DNA of 64,000 nt, taken from positions 11,546,713 through 11,610,712 of the forward strand of contig OY979723.1 in assembly GCA_963855995.1 (NCBI GenBank), written 5' to 3'. Source of the DNA: Muricea muricata (lineage: Eukaryota > Cnidaria > Anthozoa > Malacalcyonacea > Plexauridae). Below are positions 10,701 through 22,700 of this stretch, piece after piece; positions within the stretch are counted from its first letter, which is position 1; the number at the start of each line of letters is the position of its first letter. The notes beneath the pieces were generated by a model, which was given only the letters and a program-made list of their open reading frames with translations, was not told where the DNA came from and ran no database searches. Made by a program: the position numbers and the translations under genes.

Positions 10701-13139
10701 AAGAGTTAAAAAGTGACTTTAACTTGAAAATTCTGAACTTTAATATGGGTGTTACCAGTCACTGAACATATTTAGATTGAAAAAAATCACTATCCAGTGG
10801 AAAGTAATATTCACCTTTCGTACAACCCAATGGTGAGGTTTCAAAAAATATGGCCAGACAGGCAGATTGGACGAGATTGTTGTCATCCAAGGGGGGGGGG
10901 GGGGAGACAACAGGCGCAGTTTTCGATTCCCACCAGAGGTGGGTTCGTACCTGGTCCATTTTAGACGAGATGCTTTAGTTTCGTTGTACACTAAATTCAT
11001 GTAACCTTAACTAAGCACCCATTAGAAAAACCAAGAAGGCAAAATCATCATATGTTATGACGAAGATGAGAGATACGCCCCAGCCGTTGTTACAACACTT
11101 GTTCAACGTGGTTTCGATAATGTGTTTATGTTGTCTGGAGGTAAGTCGCGGTTGCTCGTGTTACAGAACGATGTAATCACGAAATGAACTATAGACAGTT
11201 CAATCAAATCCCCTTCCTAACTGGTTTTCATTTATTTTGTACTATTTCGTTATGAATATTATGTAATTTTCATGCAGCAATGCAATTTCAGTCATGAAGA
11301 GAAAGATCTAATTGATCCGGGTTAGAGGCCTGTTTTACACTCAGGAAAATTTTCCTCGGACAGGAACGGGATTGGAGGATTTTCTTTATCTGGAGGGAGG
11401 GGGGGGGGAGAAATCAGCGAGAATTTTAACGGATTTTAACACGAACGTAACAGTCTTATCCTGTGCCAGAAAATGCAGCCTTAACGCAAGGGTTAAGAGA
11501 GAGATGGAGAGAGACAAACTGTTCAAAATTTCTACCCCGCATAAAGACGTTGGCTGGGATGAGCGGACCATGTTGAAGGAACGTAGTGAACTAGTTGTTG
11601 AAGGCTATCTTTATTTTCAAGGTATGAGAGTGCTGCATAAACGTTTTCCCGAGGGTTTTGTAACCGGTACCCTACCACAGTCCTGCATGCCATCACCTCC
11701 GCCGACACGACGGGCTACGAAGAAAGCACCTCCGACCTTCCTCGCACCTAATGGACAACACTGGGAGTTCTTTTCCCGAAGTCGTATCCTTTTGTTCCTC
11801 GAGATCTTTCCTTGAATAAAGCAAAGACACGTTTACAGTCGTCAAGCCGTCAAGCCGATATCAGGGTGCGCTCGTATCGTTTGTTCCGGCTTGATGATGA
11901 TAAAAAGTCTGCTGCAAGTTGTCAACAGGCTTAATGCAAGTCGATTGTCAAGACTTTCATCTACAAGCTTCATGCAAATTGTTTGAAGAACTTCCAGTTG
12001 ATCTGAAAACACGGAAAAGTACTGGCACTAGTAGTCAAGTAGAAATCCATTTTTCGATCCAAATTATCAAATTTCTCATGAAATATAATTTACTTTGTTT
12101 GTAAATTTCTGGTAGACTTACAATTTTCTTTATTAAAGACAGTTGCAAAGTTTCAACAAGTTTCACGAAGGAAAACGAAAGATATAAGTGATTAACAGCA
12201 GCAATATGGATTTCTATTTGGTAGCTAGTTCAAGGCCTTTTACTCACGGTCAGATCAGCTGGTTGCAGAAAGTCTGAAAGTATAAAGTTGCGTCAAGTCT
12301 AATTTCTAATCTGCATTCTCTGGTGAAAATATTTTCACCACTGAATAATTTGGATCATTCTGTTTGTGTGTTTGTTACCTTGACAAATTTTTTAGACCTA
12401 CAAAAAATACAAGAGTATTTAAACGAAGAGTTACTTAAACAGGAAAACAGCAGTGAGTAACAGCAGTTAGTAAATTAGTACCATCATTTCATCCAGTCAT
12501 GGTTCAGATTCAGATGCATTGGAATGTTTCGTTCATTCCGACATGTCGCAGTGTTCCGTTTCGTTTTGCATTGCTTGGAGAATCTCAGTCAATTGCCATG
12601 TCATTTACTTTATGGACTTATACGAGAGTTAGATAGCGCTATCCACTGGATGGTGATTTTTCAACTACACAGCAAAAAACGCACAACCTGTTCTGGCCTG
12701 ATGAAAACAGCATTGAACAATGTTTTGCTGCCAACATTGTTCAAGGCTGTCAACAATATTGTTCAACATTGTTACAATGCTGTTTTCACCAGGCCAGAAC
12801 AGGTTGTGCATTTTTTGCTGTGTACTGCAGAAAAGCGTAAAAAGCAATGACACCAGGGACATTGAACTCGCAAAAGATAAAAAGGGACTTTGACTCGAAA
12901 ATAACGAACTTTAATATGGGTTTTACGAGTCACTGAACAAGTTTAGAAAGTCTGAGAAAGTCACATCCGGTGGATATCGTACAGCCGTTCCAGGGGTAAA
13001 AAAATGCACATAATAAATCAAAGTTTGTTTTCTTGCAGGCCGCATGAGTTCGCGAGTCTCCAGTCGCTCCTCCGTCGCCAGCAACAGCAGCAGGTTATCA
13101 ACAACATCTTCTGCCTCAAGCAAAAGGCCTTGGAAGTAA
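7732..13139 (+). CDS. CEP41: CEP41 homologue, centrosomal/ciliary rhodanese-domain protein
   Basis: Twelve exons: 7732-7770, 7853-7916, 8897-8944, 9021-9082, 9425-9491, 9740-9896, 10177-10364, 10508-10575, 11026-11140, 11622-11783, 12396-12452 and 13039-13139. They give 1128 nt, 375 aa plus stop, close to human CEP41 (about 373 aa as I recall). Family landmarks are [13 protein letters not shown] near the start, [28 protein letters not shown], a rhodanese-like domain at about 188-290 ([20 protein letters not shown] to [17 protein letters not shown]), and a C-terminal Ser/Arg-rich tail ending KRPWK. The rhodanese loop reads YDEDERYA, so the catalytic Cys is absent and sulfurtransferase activity is not expected. 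CEP41 acts at the centrosome and cilium base, where it promotes tubulin glutamylation. The exon 10 donor is weak: GTATCC at 11784 preserves family length, and GTCGTA at 11781 would also stay in frame. MEST is divergent upstream; MTMR14 follows 616 bp downstream. Confidence 0.95.
9908..10109. mobile_element. hAT-type MITE, family A copy 1
   Basis: A 202-bp element with ends CAGTGGCGGATC and GATCCGCCACTG, flanked by a perfect 8-bp duplication AGTACTTT (9900-9907 and 10110-10117). It is nearly identical to 53551-53753. It lies 11 nt inside the intron after CEP41 exon 6, and its target site overlaps the donor hexamer GTAAGT. Confidence 0.9.
10609..10827. mobile_element. GGTTGTACGAA-type MITE, copy 1
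   Basis: Terminal inverted repeats GGTTGTACGAA and TTCGTACAACC bracket a core with CTTTAATATGGG and AAAAATCACTATCC words. Five further copies or fragments occur in the window. It sits in a CEP41 intron. The target duplication is not clear. Confidence 0.75.
11840..12010. repeat. Dispersed repeat family with CTTGATG/CAAGTTG words, copy 1
   Basis: Begins near GCCGATATCAGGGTGCG and contains AAGTCTGCTGCAAGTTGTCA. Related copies lie near 51040-51300 and 53460-53900, and an inverted fragment at 62405-62500. No protein is encoded and the ends are not defined. Confidence 0.65.
12021..12262 (+). repeat. Dispersed repeat, copy 2 (partner at 1961)
   Basis: About 242 bp matching 1961-2201 in the same orientation, in CEP41 intron 10. 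Both copies end in GGTCAGATCAGCTGG. Confidence 0.8.
12620..12990. mobile_element. GGTTGTACGAA-type MITE, copy 2, interrupted by a nested element
   Basis: Left part TAGCGCTATCCACTGGAT and right part with CTTTAATATGGG and ATCCGGTGGATA match the MITE family. A different palindromic element at 12668-12822 interrupts it, so this copy is the older insertion. Confidence 0.7.
12668..12822. mobile_element. Nested palindromic MITE with TA target duplication
   Basis: A 155-bp foldback from CACAGCAAAAAACGCACAAC to its reverse complement, flanked by TA on both sides (12666-12667, 12823-12824). The TA duplication fits a Tc1/mariner-type mechanism. It interrupts the MITE at 12620-12990. Confidence 0.75.
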
Positions 13140-13672
13140 ATTTTCTCAGCACAAATGAATTCTAAATTAACGTGGGTGTTGTGAGCTTGATGAATGCGAT
13201 GTGTTAATGCAGGGTTCGGTATTACATCCATCTTATTCCAACATAGTTGCCCATTTTTTTACTCTCAAGAAAAGCTTAAATTTTTCGCAGAGGTATATCT
13301 GGAGCTGCAGTGTGACATTTAAATAAATAAACACTGAATATTGTGCGCCTAAACGTTGGAGTACTGAAGTTCTATACATTTTTGTAAATTGTGCTTTATG
13401 TATTATTTCAATTCACAAACATTGTTTTAATATATTTTATGTATAATTTGTTATATGGTGTCATCAGAGAACTTAAAACGCATTCCAGTAGCTTTTTCTG
13501 AGATCAGCAGAAAACCAGGACAATGCGGGATAGTCTGAATGAAATATGATGTACCACTACTACCCTAGTTATTCCGCTTTTCTGCCCTTTATTCTTTGCG
13601 TTCCCGTTTTCAAATTTCGGGCGAAACTTTATGTAAGGTAAAGTTAAAATGGTCTAGACAAGGAAGCAAAAC

Positions 13673-13759
13673 ATGGCTAATGGAGACAAGTTGAAATCTG
13701 ATACGGTACAAAAACGTCAAAGTAAAACTGTTCTTTTGTATGCATCTAACATGAAATGA
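13673..13759 (+). promoter_or_regulatory. Possible upstream ORF whose stop overlaps the MTMR14 start
   Basis: ATG at 13673 opens a 28-codon frame ending in TGA at 13757-13759, which overlaps the MTMR14 ATG (13756-13758) as ATGA. If the mature transcript starts upstream of 13673, this could attenuate or couple initiation. The transcription start is unknown. Confidence 0.4.
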
Positions 13760-16700
13760 ACCTGGACGAAGATATTGTTCAGGAAGATCTGTGCGATCTG
13801 TTGTCTCATTTTTCCAAGCAAACGTACTCGGCGAGTCACTCCGATGAAAAGGTATTTTTTTATATCTTCTCTAGTTTCGCTTTAATTGTTAATGTTGTTA
13901 ATTCATGCAGACGTTAATCAGTGCTATCATTTCTTTGCCAACGTTTAACAACTTTATGCTCTGTTAACAGGCTGGGAGAATATTAGATCGGTGTATTGAT
14001 CTGTTTATGAAAGATTATGAAATATCGGTAGTGTATATTTGAATATTCTAATACTATGTTTGCTGACACGTTCGTTACAGACACTTACACAGACAAGTGT
14101 ATGTAAATGTAAGCTAATATAAGCTCACAGCTGAATTAACCTGTTATTGATGAGAAGAATTAATAATTTCAGTGTTGTGTCTGGAAATATGTTAGAGGCT
14201 GTCAGAAAAACAGCCTGGGACGTTGACTTGATGAAAATTGACACTTTTTTAAAAAAAATTCATAAATTTTCCCTTAAACCAGACAATCTTAATTATTTAT
14301 TAATGTTTAAAAATTGCCATGGTTACAGTCGTGAAGCTAGATCTTAAAGTGAAAGTTGAAGGTATTAAAAGAAGAAATAGACATATAAAAAAAACACACC
14401 ACAAAACCATATATAGATTTGAACCGTACCTTGGATATGAGAAAGCTGTGCATGCCTTTGAGCTAACTCTGAGATTGCTGGCATTAGACAATAGTAACAT
14501 ACTCAATACTGCTTATGAAATGTAGTTTGTCAGCTCTTCAATCTTTCTAGTCAAGGCCAGTGCATGTCATTGCTAACATTGATAATGCATCTAGGGGCTT
14601 GGAGCTGGGTTACTCTGTATTTCTTCACCTCCATGCATTTTCAAAAGTTAACAAACCAAAACTATTATTGAACCAGACAAGAAATATGGAACAGGGAAAA
14701 TTGTTTTGAATTTTACATTTGCCTGTGGTTAATATAGATGTATTAGTGTTACCCCTGAGTTAAAATTATTTAACCAGCTGTTTTAGTTACTGTATTTCAA
14801 CATGTTCATTTATTTTAAAACATCAGTGGCCAATGGTTTGGCACAACTCTGGTTTAAAGTTTAAGCTACTGTTTTAGTTTCTGTATTTCTACACCTCCAT
14901 TTCTTTTAAAACTTCTGAAACCAAAACTGCTATTGATCCAGACAAGATTTGTGTAAAAATATTTTCAAACTTACAAAAAAGATGCTCAGAAATCACCTCC
15001 AAACTTTTAAGATTTCACTTCAAAGATTTTGAGTAACTGGTCCTGGGTCATTAATGCAAACGCGTACTGAATCCTTTAGGTATTAACAAATGGTAATGGG
15101 GAGCTGTGTGGGCACTATCCACGGAGAATAATAATTATTGAGTCAGAAATCCTAAGAGGTGCTGATGAACTTCATAGTAATAGAAGGTAAAAACAGTAAT
15201 TTTCATTGCAGAATCAAGAAGTCAAAAAGTATGTGTGTTTTGTATTTATTGTTGTTTTTTATCATGTAGAGTGAAACTCAATGATATTTCTGAGATAAAG
15301 CCACTTATTGGAAAAGCCAGGCTGGCAAGATGCAGATCACGTTTTGTTGTACCTGTCATTTCTTTCAATGGAAAGGTTGGTAACAATTCCTTGACCAGAT
15401 CATTACCAGCATTATCAACAACACCATGATTGTAATATACACTCTATATCAGTCTATTTTAAACCATAGCATTCACCAGTAAACCACTCCACTATCACCC
15501 CACCATATCATCACTCCACATTGTCAACCCCATCATCATCACCCCCACTAACATCTCGCTTGCCATCATCATAACTGCCACCATCATTCTTACCCCCTAT
15601 CATCACCCCATCATCACCTCCACCATAATCATTCCCATCATCACCCCCACCAACCTTACCCCCATCATCACCCCACCCACATCATCATCCCACCCACATC
15701 ATCATCCCACTAGTAACATCCTACCATCATTACCCCCTCTACACCCATTATTATCAACCCCTCCCCTATTATTATCTCTCCTACTATTATCATCTCTCCC
15801 CCCCCCCATTATTATCATAACTCACCATCACCCTCACCCTATCATCATCTTAACCCCTTCTCTCCCCCTCTCACATAACCCACCATGATTGTCCACCATT
15901 TTGCCCCATCCTTGCCTTCACCATCCTCACCCCCATTATCATAACCTAACTAAAGCCACCATTTTTATAACCACATTTAACAGAATATTTGCCGGTCAGC
16001 GACTTTGTCCAGTTTTGCTGAAATTGCTGGACGGTCAGGGTTCAATTTCTTATTTTCCAGTAAGTCTAACCATTATTCAAACAAGCATTTCGCACTATAG
16101 CTACTTTCTTTTTAATATATGTACCTTTTCCAGCACTTGACATCCGTTTACGTTATTCTCTTCGTTTACAATAGCCCCAGTATTTCCTGATGATGACTTA
16201 CGCGAAGAAAGCGATAGGTATCTATCTATATATGTGGCCGTTTGCAAACGTTAAGATGCGAGTTCAATTCCCGCTCGAGACAACGAATCTTTCGTTGTTC
16301 TCTGGGGTGTCAGATTAATTTGAATCTTCAATCTTGTTTTTTCTTATATTGACTGATCTTGAGTTGATTTATTTCAACTTGCATTTCAGCCAACTCTAGC
16401 CGTTGTTTGACGCTGTATGAGGCCAAGTCTCATGCAAACTCTTGTTTGTCCCAGCCTTAAGCCTCAGCTAATAGGTTTTAAGCCCCGCACAGACGAGCAA
16501 GTTTTTCTTAAGAAGTTTTCCTTGACAAGTTTTATTTGCTCGTGCATACGCGAAAAAAATTTTTCTTGACAAGGGGCCTGGTTTAAAAGCTAGTCGCACC
16601 AGCTTTTCGACAAGGAAACTTGCTCGTGTGTACGTGCATCAAGAAAAAAATATTGTCAAATTTTGCGTAGACAGGAACATACAAAGCCTGTCAAGGAAAA

Positions 16701-19700
16701 GTTGTCCGTCGTACAGACGCGTAAGTGGAATCGTCAAGAAACTTGTCAAGGAAAACTTGCTCGTCTGTACGGGGCTTTATACTCGATACCTGACGCATTT
16801 CTCAATGTTTGAACAGTGAATGGGATCTAGTTCACAAGTCTCGTACTCAGGATATTCAATTGCTCAAGACGTTACGTGTGAAATACATATTTGACTTGAT
16901 GCTGGAAAATAAGAAAGTCAAATATGGCATGAGGTGCGTTGTACTCATTTTGTGAATATGACCTGTAACTCAATTCATATGACCAGTAACTCAGTTCGTA
17001 TGACCAGTAACTCAGTTCGTATGACCAGTAACTCAGTTCGTATGACCAGTAACTCAATTCATATGACCAGTAACTCAGTTCGTATGACCAGTAACTCAGT
17101 TCGTATGACCAGTAACTCAGTTCGTATGACCAGTAACTCAGTTCGTATGACCAGTAACTCAGTTCGTATGACCAGTAACTCAGTACGTATGACCAATAAC
17201 TCAATTCATATGACCAGTAACTCAGTTCGTATGACCAGTAACTCAGTTCGTATGACCAGTAACTCAGTTCGTATGACCAGTAACTCAGTTCGTATGACCA
17301 GTAACTCAGTTCGTATGACCAGTAACTCAATTCATATGACCAGTAACTCAGTTCGTATGACCAGTAACTCAGTTCGTATGACCAGTAACTCAGTTCGTAT
17401 GACCAGTAACTCAGTTCGTATGACCAGTAACTCAGTTCGTATGACCAGTAACCCAGTACGTATGACCTGTAACTCAATTCATATGACCAGTAACTCAGTT
17501 CGTATGACCAGTAACTCAGTTCGTATGACCAATAACTCAGTTCGTATGACCAGTAACTCAGTTCGTAACTTCGTATGACCAGTAACTCAGTTCGTATGAC
17601 CAGTAACTCAATTCATATGACCAGTGCTGGTAGCAGCGCTCTCACAATGTAAAGAAATTTCCTCAGATTTGTACCGTGAGTGATATTATCATCAAGCGGG
17701 AAGGAACGATGCGAACGCTTTAATTGCTGATGCCATCAAGGCAATAAACCTGCAGCTGACAACATGGTAAATATGTTTAATTTTGTAGAATTACATCGTC
17801 AGAAAAGGTTGACAAAGAGAACCGCTATGGAGATTTCATTTTGTGTTCCATTCCCTATCCAGGTACTGCTATTGATCCAGGATGTTAGCCAGGCGGCCGT
17901 TCGACCGTCCTTGGGACACCTAATTCTGATTTAGATCTGACGGCTATATTTAGACAAGGTGTTCGTTTTAATAGTTGACATGTGTATGAGATGACCTTGT
18001 GCATTGAAGACTCGTGAAACTGATGTGTAAAATTCTTTCATGATCGACTGATTCACTGTGTACTTACAGAATCGTTTGCAGTAGTCATTTCGTGAATATA
18101 GTGCTCTGTGGATAAAAATGGTTCATAAAAACTTAGCTGTTACGATTTCTGTACTGTGATGCATTTCTTTCTTTAGGCTGTGAGTTCTTCAGGGTTCTCA
18201 AAACTAAAGATTATATTTCAAAGAGGGTTTATTTTGACTGGGATCAGGTACGTATCATTTTGAACTGTTTAGCCCTTCGAGTAAAATTTACTAAAGCTCG
18301 GTAAACTGTTGTAATTTTTGCGTCACGTGGGTTTAATTTGAATTTGCATAGGATTATGTTGATGCCGACCTAAATTTACCAGATGAATTTTCGCGGCAAG
18401 TTGCTTGTCGTTGGGAAAGATATCAGGTATTCATTGCTCCATACGAAAATATTCAAACAGTATCATTTTCAAAATTATCTGGGGGAGTGGGGTGCGAGTG
18501 AAAAAGAGTTTGTTGGCTTAATTGTTTTTCATAGAGATTACATTTTTTATCTCGTTTTATAGAGATGGGATTTAGCCACATTGACTCAGAACTATTTTTT
18601 GCTTTTGTTAAAAACGATATTAAACAGAGACGAAGGTGTTCTTGTCCATTGCATATCCGGCTGGGATCGTACACCATTATTTATTTCACTATTAAGATTA
18701 TCACTTTGGGCAGTAAGTAGTCTTCAACCTTAAAACAAAATTGTTGTACTTGCAGCAAATTGTACGAAGCCAGACTGAGAAATCCGCAACTTGCATGTAA
18801 TGTTCCTGGCTAGTCTGTATGTAACTCAGTACACAAAAGACGATTTGTGTTCAAAAAATTTGCTTTCATAGGATGGAATAGTTCACCAATCTTTGAACGC
18901 TTTAGAGATTTTATATTTAACTGTCGCTTATGATTGGCTTTTGTTTGGGTAAGTTTGTGTACATCTTTTATGTGGACATTTTATATGTACAGCATTTATT
19001 CATGTTGTGTTTTTTCTGTATTTTAGTCACGACTTGAATGACAGAATGCAAAGAGACGAGGAGGTTGGAATGCTATATTTAATTTCTGCTGAAATTTTAC
19101 TACATTTTAGGCATATTGGTAAAACGAGGATGACTTTCATACGCCGTCATCGTGTGTTTGAGTTGATTCGAAATTGATGAGAGTAGACTTTCCGAATTCG
19201 GCTTAAGTGTATATCAAGCAATAGCTTGGAATCACAGCCCATGCCAGTCAATACCGATGCAACAGAGGACTAAGAAAGTGTATATAGGCCATTCTTAAAT
19301 TTCAGCCATGCAAGATCTCAGTGAATATAAATTGTGATAAAAAAGCGTTGAAAAGTAATCCTATGTCTTAAATTGGAAACGAAAGCTCGTTGTATAATTT
19401 CTTGAGGCATATATTTTTTCTTGAAGGTTTTCTTCTTCTGTTTTCATTTCCTGCAATACATCATGAGCGATGTTTACTCGCTGGCTGAGTTTGACAGGTA
19501 ATAACTTAACCATCACTCGATTACCTTGTTATACTGCACGTGTTTAAAAGATCGGTGCACCTTTTCGGACACGTTGACTGCTTGTGAATTCGTGTAAAAC
19601 AGGGGGCTTTTTTAAATTAACAAAGGTTTGAGAATGAGACAACAAGGAGAACTAGAGAAGTCGACAGAACGCCAACAAATACTGTCGAAGATAAAGAATG

Positions 19701-22700
19701 CCCTTGCCAAGGTAAGATCTGAAAATTCTCAACTTTTAATTGATGTACTTTCATTTAAAAGACTAAAAATGCAGCATCTACCACAAAAGTTCAGTTGTTA
19801 AAATTAGTGATGTTTTTTAATCATGGTTTGACGGAGATTTTCCGAGAATTCCAAGTTCTTGAATTCCAAGTTCCAAGTTCTTCTTCGTCCAGCCTTGGCC
19901 CTAGACTGTCTTACAATGTCAAATGTTGACCCAGATTTGAATGTTCAAGCTCTGTTGCCCCCGACTAGCAGGTATATGGTTGAAAATGAAATTAGCGATT
20001 TAATTGATGAGACAAAGGACGGTAGTGATTTTTCATTATTGCACCTAAATTGTCGTAGCCTTATCGGCAATTTTGATAAGTTTAAAATTTTGACTAGAAA
20101 TTTGCGTAAATCTTTTTCTATTATTGGAGTATCTGAAACATGGCTGAATGATGAAACGTCTGACTTAGTTAACTTTTCCGGTTACAATTTCATTTCAAAC
20201 CATCGCCTAAATAAAGTAGGTGGCGGAGTTGGACTCTATCTACAAAGTCATTTTCAATATAAATTGATTCAAGACTGCACAATTTCTAATCCTGAAGTAA
20301 TTGAGTCTTTGTTCCTTGAAATTGCTAACCCCAATGGGAAAAACATTATTGTTGGTACTATTTATCGTGCGCCTAATCAAAATTTAATTTCTTTTATGGA
20401 GGAATTGAACAAAATTCTTTCTATTATTTCCAAAGATAATAAACAATGCTATATTATGGGTGATTTTAACTTGGATTTATTCCATTATGATCAGCATGCT
20501 TTCACTCAAGAATTCATGGATTCTTTGTTTTCCTACATGTTTATTCCTCTCATAAATAGACCTACTCGGTTAACTTCACACTCGGCAACACTGATTGATA
20601 ATATTTTTACAAATTATGCTTCACAAAATACGGCGAATGGGATTACTCTTAACGACATGTCGGATCATTTACCCATTTTTGCTTTTTTTTGTTCTGAATC
20701 AGTATCATATAAAAAAGAAGTCAAATCTTATAAGAGAGACTATAGCGAACAAAACCTTAACAAATTTCGAACTAGTTTATCTCAGGTGGATTGGACGAGC
20801 GTTGTTATGGGTCATGATCCTAACAAATCATTTGACTCTTTCTCGACAGAATACAATAAACATTTTGAGGATTGTTTCCCCCTAATAATAAGTAAAAATA
20901 CTTCCAGAAAGCCAAAAATGCCTTGGATTACAAAAGGTTTATTAGTTTCTGTTAGAAAAAAGAATAAACTTTATAAGAAATACATGGGAAATCCAACTTT
21001 ACAACGTGAGCTTCATTACAAAAGATATAAAAACAAATTAAATCACTTAATCAGAAATGCTAAGAAAACGTATTATGATAATAAATTTGATCGAGCAAAA
21101 GGCGACTTAAAAGAAACTTGGAGATTAATAAACGAGGTAATCAATACTAAAAGCAAGCAGTCATCCCTGCCTTCGTCATTTAAATCAAATGGTATAGCGA
21201 TCACTGACCCTTTTGAAATTGCAAATGGATTTTGTAGATATTTTACTAACATTGGCTCATCCTTGGCAAACAGGATTCTCCCAACAAATTGCGTTTTTCA
21301 AGATTTCCTGGGACCAAATATAAGTGAAACAATTTTTCTTAAACCAACAACTGAACGTGAACTAAAAATTATTTCCATGTCATTTAAAGGTGGAAAAGCA
21401 CCTGGACATGATCATATACCTATGCACCTTGTTAAAAATTCTTTTGATATTATTTCAAAGCCATTAATGTATTTAATTAATCTATCCCTTGAAAAAGGGA
21501 TATTTCCAAATAACCTTAAAACGGCTAAAATAATTCCTATTTTCAAAGCTGGTGATGTAGATATATTTACGAATTATAGACCTATTTCGATTTTGTCAAG
21601 TTTTTCTAAAATTTATGAAAAAATTATGTATAATCGATTGCTTGATTTTATACAAAGATTTGAAATTTTGTATTCTTTACAGTTTGGTTTTCGTACCAAA
21701 CATTCAACTAGTCATGCTCTTACTCATTTAATAAATAAAATAGCAACTGATATTGATGAAAGCAAAATTTCTATTGGTGTATTTCTAGATTTGTCAAAAG
21801 CGTTTGACACTTTAAATCGCGATATACTTTTTTTCAAGCTTGAAAACTATGGCATACGCGGAGTTGCACTAAATTGGATCAAAAGCTATTTTCAAAACCG
21901 TAAACAATATGTTCAATATAATAATGTTACTTCTAGTCATTTGATCACTCAATGTGGTGTGCCGCAAGGTTCGATTTTAGGCCCCCTCTTTTTTATCATA
22001 TATATAAATGATCTCCCAAATGCCTCTCGTATAGTTGAACCCTTGTTATTTGCTGATGATACAAGCATATGTTACTCTCATTCTGATCCCGAGTTGCTAG
22101 CTGCAGTCTTAAACGAGGCATTACAAAACATTGGTTCTTGGATGAGAGCAAATAAACTTTCTGTTAACATTGACAAAACTGACTATGTTATCTTCCACTC
22201 CAGACATAAGAAAAGTTCTTATGATATATCTCTCTTACTTGATAATAAATGTATTACTCGCAAATCGAGGGTTAAATTTCTAGGTGTTTTTTTGGATGAA
22301 AATCTTACCTGGAAGCCTCATATTAGTCATGTCTGTAAAAAGATTTCTAAGTCTATCGGCATAATTTATCGAGCCCGTTTTTATCTGTTAGCTAGTACTA
22401 AACTGTCCCTGTATTATACATTAATCTATCCATACCTCTCCTATTGTAACACTGCTTGGTCCTCGACCTATGTTTCCAATTTAAGTCGTATATTTCTATT
22501 ACAGAAGCGAATTGTCAGAGTATTGACCAATTCAAATTATCGGGCGCATACTGCTCCACTATTTAGTAAATTAAAAATACTCAGCATATATCAGCTTAAT
22601 GCTTTCCATATTGGCAAATTTATGTTCTCTTACCATAGTCAGCTACTACCACCTTCTTTTCGTAATCTTTTTACAACCAACATTGAAATCCATGATTATA

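Noticed and set aside
11312..11815. 167-codon frame starting [11 protein letters not shown]
   Set aside because: Only its last part is real: it is CEP41 exon 10 (11622-11783). The upstream part is intron with a poly-G tract.
16240..16300. tRNA- or SINE-like B box (GAGTTCAATTCCCGC)
   Set aside because: No acceptable A box, cloverleaf or flanking duplication could be found.
16872..17578. Long frames on both strands encoding tandem MTSNSVR or SYWSYEL heptads
   Set aside because: They are produced by a 21-bp minisatellite in an MTMR14 intron. The array is intronic by splice-phase evidence.
16958..17625. Regular array that could be mistaken for CRISPR repeats
   Set aside because: Units are directly adjacent with no spacers, and the genome is eukaryotic.
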